A stretch of DNA of 64,000 nucleotides from an uncultured Clostridia bacterium. Its GTDB lineage: Bacteria; Bacillota; Clostridia; Peptostreptococcales; Anaerovoracaceae. The stretch covers positions 1-64,000 of the forward strand of contig CAKQQT010000001.1 in assembly GCA_934271235.1 (NCBI GenBank). Reading direction: 5' to 3'. Positions 25,433-33,772 of the stretch are shown here, piece by piece. Both the position numbers and the translations under genes were made by a program. Numbering within the stretch: position 1 is the first letter of the stretch; each line of letters begins with the position of its first letter. Below the pieces are notes generated by a model, which had not been told where the DNA came from, did no database searches, and saw only the letters and a program-made list of their open reading frames with translations.

Positions 25433-25455
25433 CTAAATATTATAACAGAAACTGA

Positions 25456-25471
25456 TGCAAAAAGTGTGCCG
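25456..25471 (-). promoter_or_regulatory. Sigma54 promoter of the M20-alr operon
   Basis: The minus strand reads CGGCACACTTTTTGCA, with exact GG-N10-GC spacing and only the first T of the consensus changed. It overlaps the leader of the divergent small gene. Confidence 0.75.
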
Positions 25472-25484
25472 AGAGGAGAAATCA

Positions 25485-25730
25485 ATGGATAAACTGAAGA
25501 TCGTGGTAGGACTGGCCATTATCGTGGCGTCATTCGTATACATCATCAAAAATAAAGGCTCTTTACTGGACAATCTGCTCAAAAAGAGCGTAGAGGACTA
25601 TGAAAAACAGCAGAAGATCAAGAACAAAGCACAGGATGTCGTAGACGGAAATGCAGATGCATTCGACACGCTGGCAGATTCCGTGAAACCGGTCATCGAG
25701 GACATCAAGCAGCGGCAAAAGCCTCAATAA
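25485..25730 (+). CDS. Small single-span membrane protein of unknown function
   Basis: The 81-residue protein has an N-terminal membrane helix (LKIVVGLAIIVASFVYII) and a charged, probably coiled tail (SVEDYEKQQKIKNKAQDVVD and onward). ATG 25485 is chosen over an upstream in-frame ATG (25455) because GAGAGGAG lies 6 nt before it. I do not recognise the family. It is divergent from the M20-alr operon and has its own terminator. Confidence 0.7.
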   Translation: MDKLKIVVGLAIIVASFVYIIKNKGSLLDNLLKKSVEDYEKQQKIKNKAQDVVDGNADAFDTLADSVKPVIEDIKQRQKPQ

Positions 25731-25770
25731 AGCTGACGGTCCGACCGTCCCGATCAAAACAAAAAACAAT

Positions 25771-25803
25771 AAAAAGCCCTTTCCTGATCGAAAGGGCTTT
25801 TGT
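25771..25803. terminator. Bidirectional terminator
   Basis: AAAAGCCCTTTC pairs with GAAAGGGCTTTT around 6 nt, between the convergent genes at 25485 and 25825. Confidence 0.8.
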
Positions 25804-25824
25804 AATATTCTTTTTTATTCCGAT

Positions 25825-26457
25825 CTATTGGAAGTTTTCCATCAGACCGATGATGACGGCGATCGGTGTGAAACAGTTGAGGGCAAGAAGGACATCCAGA
25901 CACGCGTAAGCGAAAGCAACGTACTTCCATTTGCGGCTGTAGCCGGGAACTTCCTTATAAGAACGATAAACGACGAAGCGCTCTGTGTCCCCGATAGCAG
26001 CTTCTCGCTCTTTGAGCAGGTCATAAAACTGTTTGTGCTCCAGAGCGTTGATCTTGCCGTCACGGAAGAGCGGGATGAAAAAGATCGCTTTTTTCTTGTC
26101 GGCGGCATCCTCTTTGTGCGCGAAGAAGCGGATGCCTCTCTTGTCAAAAAAAACCGCCCGGGCGTCCTCGAAGCGGAACTCCTTTTTGGCGCGGGTAAGC
26201 CGATTCCGGTAAATGGCTGTTTCACTGTTGTATTCGGTATAACAGACCTTATGGCCGTTCGACAAAAGCAGCCAGAACGCAAAGAATATCGCGTTGATGA
26301 GCAGTTCCAAAGGAAGATTGAGCTTGTCCGCGTAGCCTTCGACCTGATAGACAACGATCTGGATATCCATGATCGAACGCAGGACCAGATAAAAGGCGCA
26401 GATGTAAAACAGCAGCTGCTTTGGGACATTTGTATAAGTATAGGTCAGTTTTTTCAT
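25825..26457 (-). CDS. Unrecognised membrane protein with PH-like middle domain
   Basis: In this 210-residue protein, two N-terminal membrane spans (about 15-32 and 50-66) are followed by a soluble stretch with alternating strands (VCYTEYNSETAIYRNRLTRA, then FRFEDARAVFFDKRGIRFFA). One C-terminal span (about 183-205) closes it. The pattern resembles YcxB/bPH2-like membrane proteins, but I cannot assign a family. The divergent gene at 26905 belongs to the sigma54 operon; a shared role is not shown. Confidence 0.6.
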   Translation of the reverse strand: MKKLTYTYTNVPKQLLFYICAFYLVLRSIMDIQIVVYQVEGYADKLNLPLELLINAIFFAFWLLLSNGHKVCYTEYNSETAIYRNRLTRAKKEFRFEDARAVFFDKRGIRFFAHKEDAADKKKAIFFIPLFRDGKINALEHKQFYDLLKEREAAIGDTERFVVYRSYKEVPGYSRKWKYVAFAYACLDVLLALNCFTPIAVIIGLMENFQ

Positions 26458-26643
26458 TCATATTCTCCTTTGATCAAGGTTTGCCTTGCTGTTTCCGCCG
26501 TGCTTATGATCACGAGGCAAGGCTGTCTGGGATTATTATAACATATTTATAGAAATAAGCAAAATTTATGCCGTCAAAAAAGAACAAAATCCGCGGCATT
26601 TTTTTTGTGTTTCGTCTGTTTTTCGCTAAAATGATACAAAAAT

Positions 26644-26682
26644 AGTCCTAAAAACAGGACTATAATTCCTAAAAACAGGACT
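26644..26682. promoter_or_regulatory. Tandem palindromes, likely enhancer sites for the sigma54 operon
   Basis: AGTCCT-AAAAAC-AGGACT (26644-26661) and ATTCCT-AAAAAC-AGGACT (26665-26682) repeat with a 21-bp period, two helical turns, about 145-180 bp upstream of the sigma54 promoter at 26827. Distance, symmetry and helical phasing fit upstream activating sequences. A further inverted pair CCGCTAAA/TTTAGCGG lies at 26757-26780. There is no gene in 26458-26904. Confidence 0.55.
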
Positions 26683-26826
26683 GCAACACAAAAGAACTGA
26701 AGGATTGTGAAGAAAGGATGAAGAACCTGTGATTTTCCGCACAAGAAAAAACAAAGCCGCTAAACCATTGATTTTAGCGGAAACTATACGAAAAAGCCGC
26801 AGCCGCACGTACCTTTGTGATTTTCT

Positions 26827-26842
26827 TGGCATATAAATTGCA
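26827..26842 (+). promoter_or_regulatory. Sigma54 promoter of the spmA/B-like - ldcA-like - lysA operon
   Basis: TGGCATATAAATTGCA matches TGGCAYR-N4-TTGCA with exact GG-N10-GC spacing. The start would be near 26854, about 50 nt before ATG 26905. Confidence 0.85.
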
Positions 26843-26904
26843 AATAGGTAGAGCGTCATAATAAAAAAATTGTCGGAATTATACGAAAAAGGAGGAACGA
26901 TATT

Positions 26905-27612
26905 ATGATGAACTATATCTGGGTCGGATTAGTCGTGATCGCGGTTGTCGCGGGCGCTTTTACCGGCACAATGGAAGGTATTTTGAACAACATCTTTGAT
27001 TTCGCGAATACCGCTGTCGAAATCTCTCTCGGTTTGATCGGCATCATGGCATTCTTCTGCGGACTGATGAAGGTCATGCAGGAAGCCGGTATCTGCGACA
27101 AGCTCGCGAAGGGAATTGCGCCGGTTATGACCAAATTATTCCCGGAGGTTCCGAAGGATCACCCTGCAATGTCCGCGATGGCACTTTGGATCGCAGCCAA
27201 CATGCTGGGTATCGGCAACGCCGCGACTCCGTTCGGTCTGAAAGCTATGCGTGAATTACAGACTCTGAACCCTACCAAGAGCATCGCAACAAATGCACAG
27301 TGCATGATGCTGGCGATCGGTACCACTTCCGTAACCCTGCTTCCGGTTACCGTCCTTGGCCTGCGTGCCGCTGTACAGACAGACGGCGCGGCTGAGATTA
27401 TCGTTCCGGTCATCATCGCGACTACGATCTCCACAGTTGTCGGTATCGTATTTACTTTGATCTTCCAGAAGACAAAGAGATGGAAATGGGAAAACGTAAT
27501 CGAAAAAGAAATCGCAGCCGGAACATTAGAACTGAACGAGCACTATGCAGGCGGAGAAAACCCGATCGTGCTTCCGGAAGGCTATGTTTGCAAGTATGCT
27601 GAAGAAGAATAG
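26905..27612 (+). CDS. SpmA-like nucleoside-recognition (Gate) membrane protein
   Basis: The 235-residue multi-span protein has GLIGIMAFFCGLMKVMQEAG, ALWIAANMLGIGNAATPFGL and NAQCMMLAIGTTSVTLLPVT, the pattern of spore maturation protein A / Gate-domain proteins. Such pairs are found as spore genes but also as putative transporter halves beside amino-acid catabolism genes. It is the first gene of the sigma54 operon, preceded by GGAGG. Because it is coexpressed with peptide enzymes I infer transport of a substrate or product, not sporulation. Confidence 0.8.
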   Translation: MMNYIWVGLVVIAVVAGAFTGTMEGILNNIFDFANTAVEISLGLIGIMAFFCGLMKVMQEAGICDKLAKGIAPVMTKLFPEVPKDHPAMSAMALWIAANMLGIGNAATPFGLKAMRELQTLNPTKSIATNAQCMMLAIGTTSVTLLPVTVLGLRAAVQTDGAAEIIVPVIIATTISTVVGIVFTLIFQKTKRWKWENVIEKEIAAGTLELNEHYAGGENPIVLPEGYVCKYAEEE

Positions 27613-27624
27613 GAGGGACTGCAA

Positions 27625-28164
27625 ATGACATTTTCAGATGTAATGACATTAATATCGAACTGGGCTATTCCTCTGGTTGTAGCTCTTGTATGCTTCTGGG
27701 CTATCTTGAAGAAGGTGCCGGTATATTCCGTATTTACAGAAGGCGCTAAGGAAGGCTTCTCCACTGCTGTTATGATCATCCCGTATCTGACCGCTATGCT
27801 GTGCGCGATCGGAATGTTCCGCGCGTCCGGCGCGATGGATTGGCTGTGCGCGATCTTAGACCCGGTTACCAGTTTGATCGGCTGCCCATCCGAGATCCTG
27901 CCGCAGGCCATCATGAGATCCTTCTCCGGCGGCGCGTCCGAGGGTATGCTTGCTGACCTGCTTGCTCAGTATGGCACGCAGTCCAAGATCGGCCGTATCG
28001 CTTCCGTAGCGCAGGGCTCCACCGAGACCACTTTCTACATCATCGCGGTTTACATGGGCTCTGTAGGCGTTTCCAACACAAGACACTCCGTTGCTGCCGG
28101 TCTGCTGGGCGACTTAGGTTCCCTGCTCGCTGCAGTAGCGATCGTAAACATCATGTGGTTCTAA
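27625..28164 (+). CDS. SpmB-like membrane protein, partner of the SpmA-like gene
   Basis: The 179-residue protein, close to SpmB in length and pattern, has CFWAILKKVPVYSVFTEGAK, GFSTAVMIIPYLTAMLCAIG, MRSFSGGASEGMLADLL and GSTETTFYIIAVYMGSVGV. It starts 12 nt after the SpmA-like gene with AGGAGGG. The two should form one membrane complex with the helices of both Gate domains. Confidence 0.8.
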   Translation: MTFSDVMTLISNWAIPLVVALVCFWAILKKVPVYSVFTEGAKEGFSTAVMIIPYLTAMLCAIGMFRASGAMDWLCAILDPVTSLIGCPSEILPQAIMRSFSGGASEGMLADLLAQYGTQSKIGRIASVAQGSTETTFYIIAVYMGSVGVSNTRHSVAAGLLGDLGSLLAAVAIVNIMWF

Positions 28165-28196
28165 GCACATAAAATATTTTGGAGGAGACAAAACCA

Positions 28197-29117
28197 ATGA
28201 TATATCCTAAAAAACTGGAAAAAGGTTCAACGATCGGAATCATCTGCCCGAGCTCTCCGATTTCCGCGGAACGTGAAGCACAGTGTGTGAGCACGCTGGA
28301 AGCGATGGGCTTTAAGGTAAAGAAAGCTGACAATCTGACCAAGGATTATGCCGGCTACATGGCAGGCACAGGCGAAGAAAGAGCAGCCTGGATCAACAAG
28401 ATGTTCGCGGACAAAGAGGTGGATGCGATCTTCTGTGTCAGAGGCGGCGACGGTGGTTCTCGTGTGATCAGACATCTGGATCTGGATATCATCAGAAGCA
28501 ATCCGAAGATCTTTGTAGGATACAGTGATGTAACATGCCTGCATATGCTGTTCAATCAGAAGTGCGACCTGGTTACGTTCCATGGACCGATGGTATCATC
28601 CAACATGGTAAGCGCTTTTGATGATGACACCAAGAACGCGTTCTTTGACGCGCTGACGGCAGAGGGAACTTACGAATTCAAGAATCCTGCAGAGCAGCCG
28701 CTCGAGGTCCTTAAGAGCGGCAAGGCGACCGGTCCGGTCATTGGGGGTAATCTCTCACTGATCTCGGCAGCAGTCGGAACACCGAGCGAATTGGACGCAG
28801 AGGGCAAGATCATCTTCATCGAAGAAGTCGAAGAACCGCTCACCAAGATCGAAAAATGGACCTACCAGCTGAAGCTGGCCGGCGTTTTCGAAAAGTGCAA
28901 GGGCGTTCTGCTCGGACAGTTCACGGAAGTTTCCAACAAGTATCAGCCGGAATACGACGTGAAAAAATTATACGAAGATCTGCTTGCGGAATATGATATT
29001 CCGGTTATGTATAACGTACAGTCCGGTCACGGCGACAAGATCATCACGATCCCGTTCGGCGCGGAATGCACGATGAATACAGAAGATAAGACGATCGTTT
29101 TCAAGGTGGAAAGATAG
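28197..29117 (+). CDS. LD-carboxypeptidase family (peptidase S66)
   Basis: The 306-residue S66 serine peptidase has nucleophile region FVGYSDVTCLHM, late IEEVEEPLTKIEKW and SGHGDKIITIPFG with the Glu and His of the Ser-Glu-His triad, and the N-terminal KKLEKGSTIGIICPSSPIS. Family enzymes remove the terminal D-amino acid after the diamino acid in murein tetrapeptides. The start ATG 28197 follows GGAGGAG. There is no signal peptide, so it works in the cytoplasm on imported peptides. Diaminopimelate decarboxylase follows in the same operon, which supports a muropeptide substrate. Confidence 0.9.
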   Translation: MIYPKKLEKGSTIGIICPSSPISAEREAQCVSTLEAMGFKVKKADNLTKDYAGYMAGTGEERAAWINKMFADKEVDAIFCVRGGDGGSRVIRHLDLDIIRSNPKIFVGYSDVTCLHMLFNQKCDLVTFHGPMVSSNMVSAFDDDTKNAFFDALTAEGTYEFKNPAEQPLEVLKSGKATGPVIGGNLSLISAAVGTPSELDAEGKIIFIEEVEEPLTKIEKWTYQLKLAGVFEKCKGVLLGQFTEVSNKYQPEYDVKKLYEDLLAEYDIPVMYNVQSGHGDKIITIPFGAECTMNTEDKTIVFKVER

Positions 29118-29146
29118 ACAATCCATCCAAAGACAGACACTACCTG

Positions 29147-29185
29147 CAGCCTGCGTGTCAGACTTCTTGTCCGATGCGCAGGCTG
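29147..29185 (+). other. Intercistronic hairpin before lysA
   Basis: CAGCCTGCG (29147-29155) pairs with CGCAGGCTG (29177-29185). There is no T tract, so it is more likely an RNA processing or stability element than a terminator. Confidence 0.55.
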
Positions 29186-29212
29186 TGAAATAACTAAGAA
29201 GGAGAATGGCAC

Positions 29213-30517
29213 ATGATTTGTGATAACATTCGCATATCAGAGGATGGAAAGCACCTGCTTTTTGCCGGACAGGATGTCGTGGATCTGGCAAAGAAATACG
29301 GAACACCGCTCTATCTGATGGACGAAGATAAGATCCGTGAAAAATGCAGATTATACAAAGATGCATTAAACAAATATTACGGTGAAAAGGCCAAGCCGCT
29401 CTATGCTTCCAAAGCTAACTGCTTCAAGCGGCTTTACGAGATCATGACCGAAGAGGGAATGGGCATTGACGTGGTTTCCTCCGGCGAGATCTACACGGCA
29501 CTGCAGGCCGGATATGATATCCGGAACGCTTATTTTCACAGCAACAACAAGACGGACTGGGATATCAAATACGCGATGGAGAACAACATCGGCTATTTTG
29601 TCGCAGACAATACCGAAGAAGTTGATGCGATCGACAAGGAAGCCAAGATCCAGGGCAAGGTGCAGAAGGTTCTGCTGAGATTGACCCCGGGGATCGACAC
29701 CCATACTTTTGAAGCGGTTTCCACCGGCAAGGTGGACTCCAAGTTCGGACAGGCCATCGAGACCGGTCAGGCAGAAGAGATCACCAAACATACGCTTGCC
29801 AAGGAAAACGTTTCCCTTGAAGGATTCCACTGCCATCTGGGTTCCCAGATCTTCGCAGAAGATGTCTTCGAGCGCGGCGCGGTCATCATGTTTGAATTTA
29901 TCGCCGAAATGCGCAAAAAGTATGGATTTGAATGCAGACAATTAGACCTGGGCGGCGGATTCGGCGTCAGATACGTAGAGTCCGACCCGGAGCTTGATAT
30001 TGATAAAAGGATCGGTGAGATCGCGGAAGTCGTCAAGGCGACCTGCGCGAAGCTCGGACTGGAAATGCCGGAGATCCGCATGGAACCGGGCAGATCGATC
30101 GTTGCCGATGCCGGCATGGTGCTGTACACTGTCGGAACGGTAAAGAAGATCCCGGGATACAAGAATTACGTATCCATCGACGGCGGTATGCCGGATTCCC
30201 CGCGTTACGCACTTTATAAATCGAAATACACCTGCTACGTGGCGAACAAGATGGACGAAAAGACAGACTTTGAAGCTTCGATCGTCGGCAGATGCTGCGA
30301 GTCCGGGGATATCATTCAGGAGAACGTGATGGTTCCGTCCTCCGTGCAGAGATACGATACCGTTGCGGTCTGTACGACAGGCGCGTACCATTACTCCATG
30401 GCGTCCAACTATAACCGGATCCCGAAACCGGCGACCGTGATGCTGCGCGGCGGAAACGAAAACTATATCGCGGTAAAAGCGCAATCCCTTGAGGACCTGG
30501 TCCGCAACGAACTGTAA
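29213..30517 (+). CDS. lysA: Diaminopimelate decarboxylase-type PLP enzyme
   Basis: The 434-residue fold-type III decarboxylase has PLP lysine motif LYASKANCFKR, HCHLGSQIF, LDLGGGFGVRY, RMEPGRSIVADAG, and RCCESGDII with the active-site Cys contributed across the dimer. The motif set is that of meso-diaminopimelate decarboxylase, yielding lysine and CO2. It is the last gene of the sigma54 operon. Control with an LD-carboxypeptidase and not with lysine biosynthesis genes suggests a catabolic use. A variant acting on a related diamino acid cannot be excluded. Confidence 0.85.
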   Translation: MICDNIRISEDGKHLLFAGQDVVDLAKKYGTPLYLMDEDKIREKCRLYKDALNKYYGEKAKPLYASKANCFKRLYEIMTEEGMGIDVVSSGEIYTALQAGYDIRNAYFHSNNKTDWDIKYAMENNIGYFVADNTEEVDAIDKEAKIQGKVQKVLLRLTPGIDTHTFEAVSTGKVDSKFGQAIETGQAEEITKHTLAKENVSLEGFHCHLGSQIFAEDVFERGAVIMFEFIAEMRKKYGFECRQLDLGGGFGVRYVESDPELDIDKRIGEIAEVVKATCAKLGLEMPEIRMEPGRSIVADAGMVLYTVGTVKKIPGYKNYVSIDGGMPDSPRYALYKSKYTCYVANKMDEKTDFEASIVGRCCESGDIIQENVMVPSSVQRYDTVAVCTTGAYHYSMASNYNRIPKPATVMLRGGNENYIAVKAQSLEDLVRNEL

Positions 30518-30553
30518 CGCATCACACAACAAACGCAAAAAAAGTAGAAGACA

Positions 30554-30587
30554 ATGGGGAGACGCTGCGCTCCCCATCTTTGCTTTT
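30554..30587 (+). terminator. Terminator of the sigma54 operon
   Basis: ATGGGGAG pairs with CTCCCCAT around 8 nt, followed by CTTTGCTTTT. Confidence 0.75.
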
Positions 30588-30684
30588 ATGTGCCCCGGCA
30601 GCGCGCTTGCCGGCGCTTGACAAAAGACGTGATCCGTGCAATACTTGCAGGCAGAAACAGAACGATCAAAAGCAGGATTCAAAA

Positions 30685-32082
30685 ATGAAAAAAGAACAGC
30701 AGCTGATAAATGAAAATATCTCGACGCGCAAAACCGTCCTTTTGCTCGCTTGGCCGGCGATCTTGGAAGAGGTCATGCGGACAATGGTGAGTTATGTGGA
30801 TACCGCCATGGTCGGCAGCATGGGCGTGAGTGCCGCCGGCTCCGTCACGATCAATACGACGCTTTTGTGGCTGATGAACGGTATCATATCCGGTCCGGCA
30901 ACGGGATTTTCGGTGCTGACTGCCACAGCGGTCGGCGAGGGAAACCGCGAAAAGGTTTGCCGGATCATGCGGCAGGCGGTGATCGCGATGCTGGCTTTGG
31001 GCGCGGCGATGCTGCTCCTGATGGAGGCACTGGTACCGTTTTACGCGCGGGCGATGGGCGCGGAAGCAGATATCATTCCGGATGCCAAAGCCTATCTGAC
31101 GATCATCGGCTTCAGTATCCCGTTCCAGATCCTACTGGCGGTCAGCAGCGGCGTTGTCCGCGGGACCGGAGACACCAAAACGCCGATGTTCTACAACGTT
31201 TCCTTTAATCTGATCAATATCGTGCTGAACTACCTGCTGATCTATCCGGTCGGCAGTGTAAAACTGATGGGCCTTATGGTGCCGACATTCGGACTCGGTC
31301 TGGGTGTCCGCGGCGCGGCGCTGGGAACGGCGGGAGCTGCGGTCATTGCCGGACTTCTGATGCTGCGTGTGCTGTTTTCGGTGAAAAGATCCAACCACAT
31401 TTCTCCGCGGGAAAGCTATCGCGTCGACAGACCGGTCATGCGGCAGATGCTGGAGCTGAGTATCCCGGTGGTCTTTGAGCGTGTCAGCATTTCGGTCGGG
31501 CAGATCCTGACGGCGGCCCTGGCGACCGGACTCGGAACGGCGGCCCTGACCGCGCATCAGCTGGCAAACACAGCCGAGTCGATGTGTTATATGCCGGCGT
31601 TCGGTTTCGGCGTTGCAGTCACGACGCTGGTGGCCCAGGCCAGAGGCGCCGGTCGGGAAGACCTGAAACGAGAATACGCGCGGATCTGCATGATCTACGA
31701 TGTCGCGATCATGTGTGTGATGGCGACCTTGCTGTACGTCTTCGCGCCGCAGCTGATGGGCTTCTTTATCGCTGACGCGGCGGTCATCAAAGCCGGAGCT
31801 GCGCTGCTGCGCATCCAGGCTTTCGCGGAGCCTTGTCTGGCGATCAACTATGTGGCGACCGGGATCATGAAAGGCGAGGGCGACGCCAGATGGCCGTTCC
31901 GGATCGCGATCATCGGCATGTGGCTGGTGAGAGTGCCGCTGTCGTTCCTGTTCATCAAGGGTCTTGGCTTGGGGCTGAACTTCCTCTGGGTGGCCATGGC
32001 CTGCGACTGGCTTTCACGAACGATCGTCTGCGTGATACGCTTAAAGAAGGGTGCGAGGGTCGAAAACGATCCCATAAAGTAA
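30685..32082 (+). CDS. MATE-family efflux transporter
   Basis: This intact 465-residue pump has 12 predicted spans: VLLLAWPAILEEVMRTMVSY, VDTAMVGSMG, GVVRGTGDTKTPMFYNV, LTAHQLANTAESMCYMPAFG, GVAVTTLVAQARGAG. MATE proteins export cationic drugs or metabolites using Na+ or H+. Start ATG 30685 is chosen for its match to the family N-terminus. It serves as an internal reference for how complete a MATE gene should be, against the remnants at 448 and 33468. Its role next to lysA and dapF is unclear. Confidence 0.9.
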   Translation: MKKEQQLINENISTRKTVLLLAWPAILEEVMRTMVSYVDTAMVGSMGVSAAGSVTINTTLLWLMNGIISGPATGFSVLTATAVGEGNREKVCRIMRQAVIAMLALGAAMLLLMEALVPFYARAMGAEADIIPDAKAYLTIIGFSIPFQILLAVSSGVVRGTGDTKTPMFYNVSFNLINIVLNYLLIYPVGSVKLMGLMVPTFGLGLGVRGAALGTAGAAVIAGLLMLRVLFSVKRSNHISPRESYRVDRPVMRQMLELSIPVVFERVSISVGQILTAALATGLGTAALTAHQLANTAESMCYMPAFGFGVAVTTLVAQARGAGREDLKREYARICMIYDVAIMCVMATLLYVFAPQLMGFFIADAAVIKAGAALLRIQAFAEPCLAINYVATGIMKGEGDARWPFRIAIIGMWLVRVPLSFLFIKGLGLGLNFLWVAMACDWLSRTIVCVIRLKKGARVENDPIK

Positions 32083-32142
32083 GAAACAAAACAAAATCAA
32101 GAAAGGAGAACGCAGCCGGATCCTGTGCTGCGGATCAAAGCT

Positions 32143-32988
32143 ATGAAATTTACAAAGATGCAGGGAGCGGGAAACGATTTCATCGTCATCAATAACATCG
32201 AAGAAAAGATCCCGCAGGAGAAATTTTCCTTATTGGCTAAAACACTTTGCACACGTCGAATGTCCATCGGAGCCGACGGCATGATGATCGTGGATCATCC
32301 GCAGAATGGCGGCGATTATCGGATGCATTTTTATAACGCGGACGGCAGTCTCGGCGAGATGTGCGGCAACGGCGCGCGCTGTATCGCCAGATATGGTTAT
32401 GAAAAGGGGCTGGCGGGTGAAACGCAGCGGGTAGAGACCACGGCCGGTCTGGTCATCGGACAGCGCCGGGACAAGCGGATGTACACCGTGCGTTTGAACG
32501 ATATCACAAAGTTTGAGCAAAATGTGACCATGGAGATCGACGGCAAAGCCGTACCGTGCGATTATCTGGAACTTGGTGATCCGGGCCTGCCGCACGCTGT
32601 CGTGCTGCTTGGCGATGACTGCGCGATGACGCAGGACGCGCTGCGCGATCTGGGCAAAAAGACACGCGCCAACGCGGCTTTTCCGAAAGGCGCGAACGTA
32701 AACTTCTGTCGAGTGATCGGAGAGAATGAAGTGGAAGAACTGACCTACGAACGCGGCGTCGAAGATTTTACGCTGGCCTGCGGCACCGGGACCGGTTCCG
32801 TTGTCGCGGCTCTGACGCGCAGAGGACTTGTCAGCGGCGAGAATACTCGCGTGCACGTACCGGGCGGCGAGCTGTTCATCACTTTAAACATCGATCCGCA
32901 GACACAGGAGATCAAGGATATCTACCTGACCGGACCGACGAATATCGTAGCCGAGGGAGAAGTCTGCGACGAGGATCTGGCAATTTAG
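32143..32988 (+). CDS. dapF: Diaminopimelate epimerase
   Basis: The 281-residue enzyme has both catalytic cysteines: LGEMCGNGARCIARY and DFTLACGTGTGSVVAA. MKFTKMQGAGNDFIVIN is the standard N-terminus, so ATG 32143 is used although only a weak ribosome site precedes it. It interconverts LL- and meso-diaminopimelate for lysine and cell-wall synthesis. It lies downstream of the MATE gene and near lysA. Its last 4 nt overlap the end of the convergent LysR remnant. Confidence 0.95.
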   Translation: MKFTKMQGAGNDFIVINNIEEKIPQEKFSLLAKTLCTRRMSIGADGMMIVDHPQNGGDYRMHFYNADGSLGEMCGNGARCIARYGYEKGLAGETQRVETTAGLVIGQRRDKRMYTVRLNDITKFEQNVTMEIDGKAVPCDYLELGDPGLPHAVVLLGDDCAMTQDALRDLGKKTRANAAFPKGANVNFCRVIGENEVEELTYERGVEDFTLACGTGTGSVVAALTRRGLVSGENTRVHVPGGELFITLNIDPQTQEIKDIYLTGPTNIVAEGEVCDEDLAI

Positions 32989-33465
32989 AGCAAATGCTCT
33001 TTGACCAGGCGGATAAACAGTTCCATGGCAGGACTGATCCATTTATTCTTATGATAGGAGATCACGGCGTCGATACAGGATGCGGGCATGTCGGCAGGCA
33101 ATTCGATCAGACGTTTTTGCGCCAGCTCTTTTTCGACGCAAAACCGCGGCAGGAAAGCAATCCCGAGGTTGCTCATGGCGCTGAGTTTGATGGCCTCGAT
33201 GCTTTGGATCAGAAGACGGTCGTCGCAATCGATGCCTTTTGCTTTGAGGTATTCGTCAAAAACATGGTAATAAAAGCTGTCGCGGTCTCCGTAGAGAAGC
33301 GTCAGATGTTTGGTTTGCGCGGGCAGGATAAAATCCTGCTCGTTTTTTGCCAGATCCGGGGAACCGACCGGCACAAACGGAAACGCAGTGATCACATCCT
33401 GCATTTTGTAAACGAGCAGAGATTCCGGGATCGCGACTTTTAAAGTGCCGGTCAGCTGCTGCTGG
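32985..33465 (-). pseudogene. LysR-family regulator, C-terminal remnant
   Basis: The minus strand from about 33465 encodes QQQLTGTLKVAIPESLLVYK then MQDVITAFPFVPVGSPDLA and continues to 32985, the effector-binding domain of a LysR regulator. The whole DNA-binding half is missing: at about 33465 the sequence passes straight into the C-terminal end of a plus-strand MATE gene. ATG 33404 gives a 139-residue frame but lies inside the domain. One large deletion explains both remnants. Confidence 0.8.
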
Positions 33466-33467
33466 CG

Positions 33468-33641
33468 ATGACTGTGATCCTCGTTTGCTGGTGCGCGGTC
33501 CGCGCTGTATTTTTGCTGACGACCATGTATTTCGTTCCGGACGTGCGGGTGATCTATTGGTCTTATCCGCTCACCTGGATGTTAAGCGCCGCTGCTTTTT
33601 TGGTTTATTATGCGAAGGGAAAGTGGATGAATTTGAAATAG
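33468..33641 (+). pseudogene. MATE-family pump, C-terminal remnant
   Basis: The last about 58 codons of a MATE gene remain: MTVILVCWCAVRAVFLLTTM, then RVIYWSYPLTWMLSAAAFLV and a basic tail ending in TAG at 33639. Everything upstream is replaced by the LysR remnant on the other strand. It is similar in type to the deleted MATE gene at 448. Confidence 0.7.
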
Positions 33642-33772
33642 CTGAGCTGACTTTTGATTTGTAAAATATTCTCTGTAAAAATATATAAATAAAATGCTTG
33701 AAGTTGTCACGGAACTGTGATAAAGTAAAAGAAAGATATTTACAAATATAGAAAACTATAGGAGAACGTGCC

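Noticed and set aside
24252..25436. 394-codon plus-strand frame opposite the M20 gene
   Set aside because: Antisense shadow with a His/Asp/Arg-rich sequence and no family match.
29118..29212. Lysine riboswitch before lysA
   Set aside because: The gap is only 95 nt, much shorter than an L-box, and holds just one simple hairpin.
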